This document shows, in pieces, positions 39,203-47,519 of a DNA stretch of 64,000 bases; positions within the stretch are counted from its first letter, which is position 1; each line of letters begins with the position of its first letter. Location: positions 42,679-106,678 of the forward strand of contig CAIKPM010000062.1 of NCBI GenBank assembly GCA_903829325.1, written 5' to 3'. The stretch is from an uncultured bacterium. Its GTDB lineage: Bacteria > Vulcanimicrobiota > Vulcanimicrobiia > Vulcanimicrobiales > Vulcanimicrobiaceae. Under the pieces are notes generated by a model. That model searched no databases. It was not told the origin of the DNA and was given only the letters and a program-made list of their open reading frames with translations. Made by a program: the position numbers and the translations under genes.

Positions 39203-39408
39203 CCGTGCGTGGCTTCCTTGCAGGCCGCGAAACGCGCATGCATCGCTCCGAGCAAAGCCTCGGCAAAAAGACTTTCTTGAGCAACTTGAGCACTCGCGAC
39301 GCCTCGCTCAGCAACACTAGCCGTGCTTGCAACGGCTTTTTCTGCGGTTTGAAGCCGCGCCTGACTTTGCTCAAGCACCTGGGTCAGAGATTCAGTCGAT
39401 GTGATCAT
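39199..39408 (-). CDS. Small helical protein at the flgB position
   Basis: This 69-residue ORF is the first gene of the flagellar-type operon and is coupled to flgC (ATGA overlap). It is predicted to be one long amphipathic helix (TQVLEQSQARLQTAEKAVAS, then LFAEALLGAMHARFAACKEA). Position suggests flgB, but the N-terminal rod motif of FlgB is not present and it is half the usual length. It could be a reduced FlgB, a chaperone or a FliJ-like coiled coil. It has no obvious Shine-Dalgarno. Confidence 0.5.
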   Translation of the reverse strand: MITSTESLTQVLEQSQARLQTAEKAVASTASVAERGVASAQVAQESLFAEALLGAMHARFAACKEATHG

Positions 39409-39486
39409 GGCTGGAGCATACGAAGATCATGCTACCAAGCAATGAACGGAACATGAGCAACGTATAAGAACAAGCCAAGCAGTCAG

Positions 39487-39524
39487 AAAAGAAAAATCGA
39501 GTCGGCAATATTGCCGACTCGATT
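39487..39524 (-). terminator. Rho-independent terminator of rplM-rpsI
   Basis: A perfect 30-bp palindrome (39495-39524), with 15-bp arms centred on AATATT, is followed on the minus strand by TTTTCTTTT (39486-39494). It lies 25 bp after the rpsI stop and before the flagellar-type operon begins at 39408. Termination here would separate ribosomal and export genes, with the promoter of the latter in 39409-39486. Confidence 0.85.
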
Positions 39525-39549
39525 GAGGTTGTACGACGGGTTCGAAGAA

Positions 39550-39942
39550 CTAGCGCTTCGAGAACTGGAAGGCTTTACGGGCACGCTTACGACCGTATTT
39601 CTTCGATTCTTTTTCACGAGGATCGCGTGTCAATAAGCCATGCTTGCGCAACGGCTCACGCAGCGAAGCATCAAGATCGAGCAAGGCGCGAGCAATGCCA
39701 TGACGGACAGCTCCAGCTTGACCGGCCATACCGCCGCCCTCAGCTTTGACATGGATGTCGAACCGAGTCAAGCTCTGAGTCACATCTAGTGGTTGGCGAA
39801 CAATTTGCTTGAGGCTTTCGCGGGGGAAGTACTCATCGATAGACTTCTTATTGACGAGGATGAGGCCTTCACCTAACTGCAGACGTACACGCGCGACGGA
39901 ACGCTTCCGACGCCCGGTGCCTTGGTGGATCTCTTCGCTCAA
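39550..39942 (-). CDS. rpsI: 30S ribosomal protein S9
   Basis: This is a 130-residue S9 with [13 protein letters not shown] at the N-terminus, [20 protein letters not shown] in the middle and the C-terminal basic tail [17 protein letters not shown] that reaches the P-site tRNA. It overlaps rplM by 4 bp, the usual L13-S9 operon, and is followed by a strong terminator. Confidence 0.98.
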   Translation of the reverse strand: MSEEIHQGTGRRKRSVARVRLQLGEGLILVNKKSIDEYFPRESLKQIVRQPLDVTQSLTRFDIHVKAEGGGMAGQAGAVRHGIARALLDLDASLREPLRKHGLLTRDPREKESKKYGRKRARKAFQFSKR

Positions 39943-40394
39943 AGAGTGACTCCTGTCGGACGCTGAGCTTGATGGGGATGTTCTGGGCCGACAAATACTT
40001 TTAAGCGTCCTAACTGGACATCGCGGGTGCGATTTGTCGGGAGCATCCCACGAACAGCACGCTCTAAGATGCGTTCAGGATGCTTGTTGAGCACGTCGCG
40101 AGCGGTTTCTGTGCGTAAACCGCCCGGAAAACCACTGTGACGATGATAGACCTTCTGGTCCCACTTTTTGCCACCGAACTCGACTTTTTCAGCATTGACA
40201 ACAATGACAAAATCACCGTCATCGATATGCGGAGTCCAAGTGGGTTTGTGCTTACCGGAAAGCAGCCAGGCGATACGTACGGCCAAGTTGCCTACACGCT
40301 GACCGGCAGCATCGATGATATACCAACCATGCTCGGTCTCGGAGGTCTTTTGGGAATACGTTTTTTGAAGAATACGATCTTGAGTCACGCTCAC
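39939..40394 (-). CDS. rplM: 50S ribosomal protein L13
   Basis: This 151-residue L13 from GTG at 40394 contains [54 protein letters not shown] and [25 protein letters not shown] lies just upstream of the GTG. An earlier TTG (40418) is less likely. Early assembly protein of the large subunit, co-transcribed with rpsI. Confidence 0.97.
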   Translation of the reverse strand: MSVTQDRILQKTYSQKTSETEHGWYIIDAAGQRVGNLAVRIAWLLSGKHKPTWTPHIDDGDFVIVVNAEKVEFGGKKWDQKVYHRHSGFPGGLRTETARDVLNKHPERILERAVRGMLPTNRTRDVQLGRLKVFVGPEHPHQAQRPTGVTL

Positions 40395-40480
40395 AACCCC
40401 CGTATGGTAGGCGACCAAAGCCTAGCTTGTCAAGACGTAACAGCTACCTGAACCACAATCAGCCGCTTCCTGGCCTGTGC

Positions 40481-41269
40481 TCAGGTAACTTCAGCGCTCG
40501 GCAACAACGACGGCAGCGTGAAGGAGCTATAGTCGGGGTAGGTTACCCCCGCCAAGTACAGACCTGCAGCCTCAGCAGTCATGCCTGCAGCACGACGATC
40601 ACGACACGCGAGGATACGAGGAATGTCACCCACCGGTCGACGACCGCTGCCGATCTCGAGTAGGGTGCCCACGAGTACCCGCACCATCCGATGCAAAAAA
40701 CCATTACCTTCGATATCAAAGCGAACAAGCTCATTGCAGCGCTCGATCTTGACGCCATACACCGTACGCACCGTCCCGCCTGATTGAGGCAATTGGGCGC
40801 AGAACGAACGAAAGTCGTGCTGACCACAAACAGCCTGAGCGGCAGCGAGCATCACAGGCACATCGAGTTGATGGTAATCATGCCCCGTGAAGCGAGAGCG
40901 TAAGGCACAGCGCTCGCGCCGATTCAGCAAAAGATAGATGTAGTGACGCTTGACTGCGTCAAAGCGCGCCGAAAAATCATTCGCCACGACGTGGGGTTGA
41001 TGCAGGGTGATGGCCTGCGGCAACAGACTGTTCGCCGCGATCGATAAGCGTTCGAGTGGAAACGCTTGGGGAGCAGCAAAATGCACGACCTGTCCGCTGG
41101 CATGGACGCCAGCGTCGGTGCGACCGGCACAAATAATCGAGGTGGGACGATGGAACAGCTCGGTCAGGACCCCTTCCAACGCAGAGGCAATCGTCGGCGC
41201 ATTGCGCTGCCGCTGGAAACCGAAAAAATCCGTGCCATCATAACGAACGATGGCACGGACCTTCTGCAT
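40481..41269 (-). CDS. truA: tRNA pseudouridine(38-40) synthase TruA
   Basis: This 262-residue TruA starts at ATG 41269, which has GGAGG six bases upstream (the longer frame to 41329 overlaps the DUF5069 gene). Signatures are RYDGTDFFGFQRQ, the catalytic aspartate in CAGRTDAGVHASGQVVHF, DAVKRHYIYLLLNR and NGFLHRMVRVLVGTLLEIG. It modifies uridines 38-40 of the tRNA anticodon arm. Confidence 0.97.
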   Translation of the reverse strand: MQKVRAIVRYDGTDFFGFQRQRNAPTIASALEGVLTELFHRPTSIICAGRTDAGVHASGQVVHFAAPQAFPLERLSIAANSLLPQAITLHQPHVVANDFSARFDAVKRHYIYLLLNRRERCALRSRFTGHDYHQLDVPVMLAAAQAVCGQHDFRSFCAQLPQSGGTVRTVYGVKIERCNELVRFDIEGNGFLHRMVRVLVGTLLEIGSGRRPVGDIPRILACRDRRAAGMTAEAAGLYLAGVTYPDYSSFTLPSLLPSAEVT

Positions 41270-41288
41270 CGGCGCCTCCGTTATCGCG

Positions 41289-41741
41289 CTAGGCTGCAAC
41301 GCGCTGGGGTACGGGGCGTTTTTCATCAAGATCTAAGAGGTCCGCCCAAGCAGTGACATCGGTTCGTTCGGGAGCGACCGAACTGCGGAGTTCGAGGAAA
41401 TACTTCTCACCGTCGCTGCCGGGCTCCGGAGCATGGCGTAGCCATTGTTCGTTCCAAGCTGCAATCTCGGCCGGTGATTTTTTCTCAACAAAAGGCTTCA
41501 CGTAATCGGCGATTTCCTGGGGGTTCTGAGCCTTGTCGATGACGGCCAACAACGCTTCGTGACCGATGCCTAAAAAGCTAAATACGGCGGCATCCATGGG
41601 ACAATTATAGTGATATTCACCGATGTTGCCATGTACTTTGGCGTGCCCTTTGTCGATCGTCCGCTGTAACTGAACGATACCGTGCAATTTTTCTTTCACA
41701 CTCGCTGGATAAGCGGTGGTTAAATCAAGTCCTTGACTCAT
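41289..41741 (-). CDS. DUF5069 family protein
   Basis: This 150-residue protein matches DUF5069: LTTAYPASVKEKLHGIVQLQ, RTIDKGHAKVHGNIGEYHYN and CPMDAAVFSFLGIGHEALLA. The family is mostly helical, cytoplasmic and of unknown function. It sits 19 bp upstream of truA on the same strand. Confidence 0.8.
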   Translation of the reverse strand: MSQGLDLTTAYPASVKEKLHGIVQLQRTIDKGHAKVHGNIGEYHYNCPMDAAVFSFLGIGHEALLAVIDKAQNPQEIADYVKPFVEKKSPAEIAAWNEQWLRHAPEPGSDGEKYFLELRSSVAPERTDVTAWADLLDLDEKRPVPQRVAA

Positions 41742-41799
41742 GAAAGATACTCCTCACCGAAAACGGCGCTCAGCTTGAGCGACCAATCCCATGCAACGC

Positions 41800-43281
41800 C
41801 TAAGCGGTGGCAGAAGTTGCATACAAGGTGCTGACCGCCTGGCTGAGCTCGGCCAAGTAGCACTCTACATTACGCCGCCATACTTCTTGTGCATTGAGTG
41901 CCTCATTTGAGACAAGTCCCGCCATCGCGACATCGAAGGTACTCAACAGAAGTTGAAAACTCCAAGATGGGACGGGCAATGCCCAAAAAATCCGTGCCCA
42001 GCCCAGATATGGCTCGGGGAGATTATAGGGACTCGCAAAAGGTGGTGCAAACGTTTGCCCAGACCATTGCGACTTCGTCGCAATGCACCAAACGAAAAGC
42101 CAAAACGATGAAAACAATTGTTGCGGCCAAGAAAATGCTTCTTTATGAGGCGAAATCGAACCATAATCGATTAAGGTCGCTGTGCCATCAGGCAAAAGCA
42201 ATACATTCCACGGCTTAATATCGTTGTGATAAAGCCCCCGCTCTTCCAAGACGACTAACTGCTTGAGAACATCACGAATAATGCTCGTTACATTGTAAGG
42301 TTTATCTGCCAAGATACAATCGTAGAGTAACTCTCCAGGTAACGAATCCCGCACTAACCATGCTTCACGGTCTTCACGGACACCCCACGCATGCAACTGC
42401 GGCAACGGCATAAAACCTGGGGGAGGCTTTGATAAAAAAGCGACCTCATTCAGTATCTCAGCAGCATTGAGACGCGGAAATTTATCGCGCAGGGAATAGA
42501 CCTTGGCCAAGCGTTCACCTTGAAAAAAATAGCGCCGACTCCCCCCGCACGTCTCGCCCGAGTGGGTGTGCGATGAACGAGTCATACTACGAAAAAGATC
42601 CACCTGGTTATCCAGCTGCCACAAAAAATTGCTGGCAAAATACATCGGCCGCATAATCGTAGAAAGGTGAGTTGGAATCCGGCTTAATTCGTGAACAAAG
42701 GCAAAGCCTGAGAGTAAATCACGTTCATCAGCAGGCAAGGCGGGAGCCCAGTGCACTGGTTCCTGCGCTAAGGCTAATTCAAAAATACAAGCAGCAACTT
42801 GCTTGCCAAGCCCACCAATCCACTGAGTTATCGCCTCATGCCCGTGTGCTGCTGCCATATGATGCACAACACTCAGCCCTAAAACCAAATCAACTTTACT
42901 CATATCGAGATAATCAAAGAGACGTTCTAAGTTAGCGGCTAAAAAGCTGACGCGCAGCTCTGGGTGTTCTGCGGCAAGCGCTTGGCACACCGCAATATTT
43001 TCTTGGAAATGATCAATCCCAATAACCTCAGCCCCAAGTTCAGCCAAACGCAGGCTTACATATCCCTGGGCACAGCCCATATCCAAGACACGTGGTGGAC
43101 GACCAAGAGCCTGACCCAAAACCCGCCACGCTTGCTCGATCACCGCTAGGCGATCATCACAGTGACGCGCTACCTGCGATGAAAATTCAGGATGGCCATA
43201 AATTGGTTGATAGATTTCCGGCAACCCCGCCACAAGCTCAGGCACCGAAACTGCTGCTCGCTCCTCCAACTCAATCGCCAT
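41800..43281 (-). CDS. Bifunctional SAM methyltransferase / protein-kinase-like protein (WbdD-like architecture)
   Basis: This 493-residue protein starts at ATG 43281 with AAAGGAGC seven bases upstream. Residues about 40-200 form a class I methyltransferase (VLDMGCAQGYVSLRLAELGA, then LVLGLSVVHHMA). Residues about 250-400 form a kinase-like domain with the catalytic loop HNDIKPWN (352-359) and metal motif DYG (372-374). The pairing matches WbdD, the enzyme that caps O-antigen polymannose by phosphorylation and methylation, but the long coiled coil of WbdD is absent. Hydrophobic stretches near the C-terminus (LFSSFWLFVWC, LGWARIFWALPVP) suggest membrane contact. It lies between lysS and DUF5069, away from the glycan locus. 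Confidence 0.8.
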   Translation of the reverse strand: MAIELEERAAVSVPELVAGLPEIYQPIYGHPEFSSQVARHCDDRLAVIEQAWRVLGQALGRPPRVLDMGCAQGYVSLRLAELGAEVIGIDHFQENIAVCQALAAEHPELRVSFLAANLERLFDYLDMSKVDLVLGLSVVHHMAAAHGHEAITQWIGGLGKQVAACIFELALAQEPVHWAPALPADERDLLSGFAFVHELSRIPTHLSTIMRPMYFASNFLWQLDNQVDLFRSMTRSSHTHSGETCGGSRRYFFQGERLAKVYSLRDKFPRLNAAEILNEVAFLSKPPPGFMPLPQLHAWGVREDREAWLVRDSLPGELLYDCILADKPYNVTSIIRDVLKQLVVLEERGLYHNDIKPWNVLLLPDGTATLIDYGSISPHKEAFSWPQQLFSSFWLFVWCIATKSQWSGQTFAPPFASPYNLPEPYLGWARIFWALPVPSWSFQLLLSTFDVAMAGLVSNEALNAQEVWRRNVECYLAELSQAVSTLYATSATA

Positions 43282-43389
43282 CAAACTGCTCCTTTGCATC
43301 ACGTATGCAAAAGCCATCGGCAATTTTTTTTCAAAGCAGTAAAGAAATCGGCGCTTTTGCCGTAAACTGAGTTTTTCTCTAAGAGAGCA

Positions 43390-44871
43390 TCATTCGGCGA
43401 CTGGACGCTGCAGCGGAAAGAGAATGACATCGCGGATCGAGGCTTGATTGGTAAGCAGCATGACCAAGCGATCTATACCAACCCCGATCCCTGCGGTGGG
43501 CGGCATTCCATACTCGAGCGCGCGGACAAAATCCCAATCGGGAGCCGGCACTTCGGTGTCGCCTTGGGCTCGCTCCTCGATCTGCGCTTCGAAGCGTTGC
43601 CTTTGATCAGCCGGATCGTTCAGCTCGCTAAAAGCGTTAGCCAGCTCCATACCAACTGCGAATAACTCATAGCGCTCAACAACATCAGGGTCGTTTGGCT
43701 TGCGCTTGGCTAAGGGCGATAACACGAGCGGGTAATCCATAACGAACGTCGGCTCAATGAGGTGTGGTTCGACAATCTCGCCAAAGAGCTTATCGAGCGC
43801 ATGCGCATGCGTAGGTGAGGGAGCGATCCCATGGCGGGCCAATAAGCCGGCCGCGCCTTCAGGCGATAATAATTCTTCTCGGCTCACCGAACCGTAGCGT
43901 TCGAATGCCTCAAAATAACCGATCCGCGCGAATGGCGGACGAAAAGAAATAACCCGTTCGCCGTAAGGGATCTGTCGATCGGCGTGGACGAGCTGAGCAA
44001 GATGCGCAAAGAGCGCCTCGTTGAAGTCCATCATCTCATACACCGACCAATAGGCGGCGTATAATTCAAGCATCGTGAATTCCGGATTATGGCGAGTATC
44101 AATCCCCTCGTTGCGGAAAATCCGTCCGATCTCATAGACTCGTTCTAGACCACCCACAATGCAACGCTTTAGATTGAGTTCGGTCGCAATGCGCAAATCG
44201 AGTTGCAGATCAAGCGCGTTCGCGTGGGTGCGAAATGGACGCGCCGAAGCGCCGCCCGCAACCTGCAGTAGGGTCGGAGTCTCTACTTCAAAAAAAGCCG
44301 CATCATCGAGAAAACGCCGCATAGACGCCACAATCCGACTGCGCAAAATAAAGACGTCGCGCACTTCGGCATTAATCGCCAAATCAACATACCGCCGCCG
44401 ATAGCGCTTCTCAACATCGACTAAACCATGCCATTTATCGGGGAGAGGCTGCAGCGCTTTCGCGAGGAGCGTAAAAGCGCTGACTCTCAAGGTCAGCTCG
44501 CCCAATTTGGAACGGAAAATACGACCAGTGACACCCAGGAAATCACCGCGGTCGAGCAATTTACACGCGGCAAAAGCCTCATCACCCAGCTCGTCACGCC
44601 GCAGGTACAGTTGCAGGCGCCCGGTCCGATCATGCAAATCCGCAAACAGGGTTTTGCCCTGATAGCGCAGCGAAAGCAGACGGCCCGCCACCTGATAAAC
44701 CGGCTCGCCAAGGCCGTCTTCTGCAGTGAAGGCAGCATGAGTCGCGAGTATGTCCGATGCATGCGCATTCACCGGATAGCGATTGACAGCTAAGGGATCG
44801 TGCCCGGCAGCTTGCAACGCTTCGAGGTTGCTGCGCCGGGCGGCAATCAGTTCTTCAAGGGTATCGGACAC
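43390..44871 (-). CDS. lysS: Lysyl-tRNA synthetase, class II
   Basis: This is a 493-residue LysRS. It has an N-terminal OB-fold (VAGRLLSLRYQGKTLFADLH) and the class II motifs: motif 2 region GRIFRNEGIDTRHNPEFTML and motif 3 GMPPTAGIGVGIDRLVMLL. It charges tRNA-Lys. It follows greA by 5 bp, a pairing seen in many bacteria. Confidence 0.98.
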   Translation of the reverse strand: MSDTLEELIAARRSNLEALQAAGHDPLAVNRYPVNAHASDILATHAAFTAEDGLGEPVYQVAGRLLSLRYQGKTLFADLHDRTGRLQLYLRRDELGDEAFAACKLLDRGDFLGVTGRIFRSKLGELTLRVSAFTLLAKALQPLPDKWHGLVDVEKRYRRRYVDLAINAEVRDVFILRSRIVASMRRFLDDAAFFEVETPTLLQVAGGASARPFRTHANALDLQLDLRIATELNLKRCIVGGLERVYEIGRIFRNEGIDTRHNPEFTMLELYAAYWSVYEMMDFNEALFAHLAQLVHADRQIPYGERVISFRPPFARIGYFEAFERYGSVSREELLSPEGAAGLLARHGIAPSPTHAHALDKLFGEIVEPHLIEPTFVMDYPLVLSPLAKRKPNDPDVVERYELFAVGMELANAFSELNDPADQRQRFEAQIEERAQGDTEVPAPDWDFVRALEYGMPPTAGIGVGIDRLVMLLTNQASIRDVILFPLQRPVAE

Positions 44872-44876
44872 GAAGA

Positions 44877-45368
44877 CTAGCGCTTCGCCCGCTTCGGCGT
44901 CGAGATCGCCTCGATCGTGTACTGCACGACACCACGCGGCGTCGTGACATCGACGGTATCACCAGTTTTGCGGCCGATCAGCGCGATACCTAAGGGTGAC
45001 TCGTTCGACAAGCGATGATTTGGCGGATCAGCTTCGGTCGAACCGACAATGGTGAAACGGAATGGTTTACCACTCGCATCCTTGAGCTTCACCTCTGAAC
45101 CCAAGTTCACTTCGCCGGCCGGGTTATCGGAGCCATCGATCAAGCGCGCGTTACGGAGCATCGCCTCAATTTTGAGGATGCGTCCTTCAACAAAAGCCTG
45201 TTCCTGCTTCGCGTCTTCGTATTCGGCATTTTCTGACAAATCACCGAATTCTTTTGCTTGACGAATACGATCATTGACTTCGCGCCGATGAACGGTCTTG
45301 AGATCATCGAGCTCATCTTGGAGCTTCTGCAACCCTTCGGGCGTCAGGACCGTCTCTTTCTCGCTCAC
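44877..45368 (-). CDS. greA: Transcription elongation factor GreA
   Basis: This 163-residue GreA starts at ATG 45368. It has an N-terminal coiled coil with the acidic tip (EFGDLSENAEYEDAKQEQAF) that stimulates RNA cleavage by backtracked polymerase, and a C-terminal FKBP-like domain (HRLSNESPLGIALIGRKTGD). It is the promoter-proximal gene of greA-lysS. Confidence 0.97.
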   Translation of the reverse strand: MSEKETVLTPEGLQKLQDELDDLKTVHRREVNDRIRQAKEFGDLSENAEYEDAKQEQAFVEGRILKIEAMLRNARLIDGSDNPAGEVNLGSEVKLKDASGKPFRFTIVGSTEADPPNHRLSNESPLGIALIGRKTGDTVDVTTPRGVVQYTIEAISTPKRAKR

Positions 45369-45490
45369 TCCATGTACCTCTTAATAACAGCTGACCGGGC
45401 TGACCACTAGCGAGTCAGACTCCAAGGCGACGGGCGATGTTCAGGTCCATAGCGCTTGAGTCCTCGCCAAACCGCACGAGCCAGACAAAA

Positions 45491-46387
45491 TCACCACTGC
45501 AGGACCCGCGGCTGGAGTCCCGCCTCGAGGATCAAGGCGGCATAATCGGACTCGGTCGCTTGGGATTTATCGAGATAGGCCAACAGGGCGGCTTCGATCA
45601 CGTTCGTCCCAAAGGAACGTCCGCCAGTCGCGGGAGTCGTCGTGATGAGCATCGCTACACCGCGCGCGGCGAGATCATCGATATCGGCCTGGGTCACGGT
45701 ATTGGTCAAGACAATCTTGCCGTCCATGCGATTCGGCATAAAGCGTCGCATAAAATGAAAATCACCGGCAATCAATTGCGCTTCTTCATAATACTGCGGA
45801 TATTTCGGCTCAGAGGGGCGTTCCTGGCTCTTGCCGGTCGGATAGAAGAATTGGAACGGCAGCTTGCACGCATCAGGCAAATAGCGTTTCGCAAGATCCT
45901 CAAAGGTCGCTAAATCACGCACCGGCTTATCGAGATCGAGCGCAAAAATAAAATCCCCGAAGAGGACTTGCGCGCCAGCCTCAACTAGGGCCTGGGCCAT
46001 CCCAAAACGATCCAACGCGCTAACCATGAGCACGTTCATCCCGCGTAAATTCAGGCCTAACTCTTGCTGCAAATACGCGACACTGCGACGTTCGAGGGTA
46101 TTTTTCAAGCCGCTCCCATCGGCGATCGGAGTTTGCTTCACCGCTTCTAACAGCCGAAGACCGTCACGCAATGCGAACCGCTCTTGCCCCGCGTAGAGAT
46201 ACACATCGATCCCGCCTAAACCCAGCGCATCGACCTGGCCATCGAGACTTCGCAGCAATGCAGTCGCGCGCTGGAGAGAGCCATCGACGCCAATCCGTTG
46301 CAGGGAAAACGCTTGCCCTAATAAGGAAATTTCGGCTTGATGATCACGCGTCGAAGAACCTAACGAGACTGAAACAACCCGCTTCAT
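45491..46387 (-). CDS. Conserved protein annotated as quinate 5-dehydrogenase-like, function unknown
   Basis: This 298-residue protein (ATG 46387 with AAGGAG eight bases upstream) starts MKRVVSVSLGSSTRDHQAEI and contains LGGIDVYLYAGQERFALRD, VSALDRFGMAQALVEAGAQV and ATPATGGRSFGTNVIEAALL. In public annotation this family is often called quinate 5-dehydrogenase, but I see no Rossmann glycine-rich NAD motif, so I treat the name as unsupported. It lies 14 bp after the acyl-ACP-reductase-like gene and is the last of a three-gene operon. A lipid or cofactor role is suggested by context only. Confidence 0.65.
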   Translation of the reverse strand: MKRVVSVSLGSSTRDHQAEISLLGQAFSLQRIGVDGSLQRATALLRSLDGQVDALGLGGIDVYLYAGQERFALRDGLRLLEAVKQTPIADGSGLKNTLERRSVAYLQQELGLNLRGMNVLMVSALDRFGMAQALVEAGAQVLFGDFIFALDLDKPVRDLATFEDLAKRYLPDACKLPFQFFYPTGKSQERPSEPKYPQYYEEAQLIAGDFHFMRRFMPNRMDGKIVLTNTVTQADIDDLAARGVAMLITTTPATGGRSFGTNVIEAALLAYLDKSQATESDYAALILEAGLQPRVLQW

Positions 46388-46400
46388 ACACAACGCTCCT

Positions 46401-47507
46401 TTATACTGCCGTTCGTAGGGCCTCGGCAGCCGATCGTTTCCGGTCGATGTCTGCTTGCGTCACCGGTTGATCAAACGCACGCATTCCGCCCAAGACGAAG
46501 CCGCAACGCTCGGCCAGCGTGCTAATTTCTCGAACGCGAGCGAGTGAAATACCCCTACCAAGGGTGTAGTGCTCAAAGCGCCCCTCCATGGTAAGCACCA
46601 TCGTCTCCGACATGCACGCCAAGGCCAGCCCCTCGCCCAGACCCAGATCGAAGAGCCTCCCTGGCTCGCGCACGCGCTCCCAACGTGGTGTCCCCGGCAT
46701 ACGCATCACGCCGCCCTCTATCACCAAGACATCAGGGCGCAATTCCGCAATCCGCCGCCCAAGGTTGTGGGGCAGGGAGAGCTCGCAGACGACTGCGCCT
46801 GGGCGTAAATCCTCGGGTTCGATCAACTCACGTGTTGAGGACGTTGCGGTAAGGATAACGTCGGCTTCACGGACCGCCGCGTGCACGTCGGTAAAGCAAG
46901 CGCTGTTCGGCGGAAGGATCGGGCCAAGCTGCGCCTGCAGAGTCTGCAAACGCGTAAGATTCGGAGCTACCAACAGCACTCGCCCAACATGGGGAGCCAG
47001 CAACTCCAGGCACGCCGAACCGATCGAGCCGGTGGCGCCGACCACAGCCAAAGTCGCTTGCGCAAGATCGACCTGCATCGCTTGTGCTCCGCGCAGCAAA
47101 CTTTGCACGCCGGCAGCGATCGTGAGTGCATTACCGGTCGTTACGGGCAAAGGCGAACGCTGGGCAATGGTCACCCCGCCGTCACCCACGATACCGCTGA
47201 AGGCTCCCAGACCGACAATCTGGGCTCCAAGCTCGGCACCGAGTTCGATCGCCCGCAAAATCCGCGCAAAGACCTCTTCGCGCGGCAGACTCAGCATTTG
47301 TTCAGGGAGGAGTGGAGCGGCGACAAACCAGCCCTCGATTTCGCGTCCGTCCGGCGCCCGAACCCCCGTCACGTGACACGCGGTGTAAGCCGGCATCCAC
47401 TCGAGAATCTTGCGAATGAGCGGCAAGCCTTTCCCGACAGCTCCCGGCTCGTAGCGGGCGACATCTTCGATTGAGGTCGGATGGATCACGAAACAAAACT
47501 TGTTCAT
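46401..47507 (-). CDS. Acyl-ACP reductase (AAR)-like / COG5322 dehydrogenase
   Basis: This 368-residue protein resembles cyanobacterial acyl-ACP reductase along its length: FVIHPTSIEDVARYEPGAV, LGAFSGIVGDGGVTI, TTGNALTIAAGV, NADP-binding GATGSIG (157-163) and the segment ALACMSETMVLTMEGR. Its Cys298 aligns with the catalytic cysteine of AAR (FACFAEAMLLEFEG in Synechococcus). AAR reduces fatty acyl-ACP to aldehyde. No aldehyde-deformylating oxygenase is nearby. Public annotation often calls such genes shikimate dehydrogenase, which does not fit the Cys. GCGGAG precedes the ATG by about eight bases. Confidence 0.75.
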   Translation of the reverse strand: MNKFCFVIHPTSIEDVARYEPGAVGKGLPLIRKILEWMPAYTACHVTGVRAPDGREIEGWFVAAPLLPEQMLSLPREEVFARILRAIELGAELGAQIVGLGAFSGIVGDGGVTIAQRSPLPVTTGNALTIAAGVQSLLRGAQAMQVDLAQATLAVVGATGSIGSACLELLAPHVGRVLLVAPNLTRLQTLQAQLGPILPPNSACFTDVHAAVREADVILTATSSTRELIEPEDLRPGAVVCELSLPHNLGRRIAELRPDVLVIEGGVMRMPGTPRWERVREPGRLFDLGLGEGLALACMSETMVLTMEGRFEHYTLGRGISLARVREISTLAERCGFVLGGMRAFDQPVTQADIDRKRSAAEALRTAV

Positions 47508-47519
47508 CCGCGGCTCCGC

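Noticed and set aside
39495..39524. 30-bp palindrome as an att or recombination site
   Set aside because: The adjacent T-run and position just after rpsI explain it as a terminator, and no recombinase is near.
46401..47507. Shikimate dehydrogenase
   Set aside because: The catalytic Lys/Asp motif of AroE is absent, while the AAR-type cysteine and glycine-rich motif are present.
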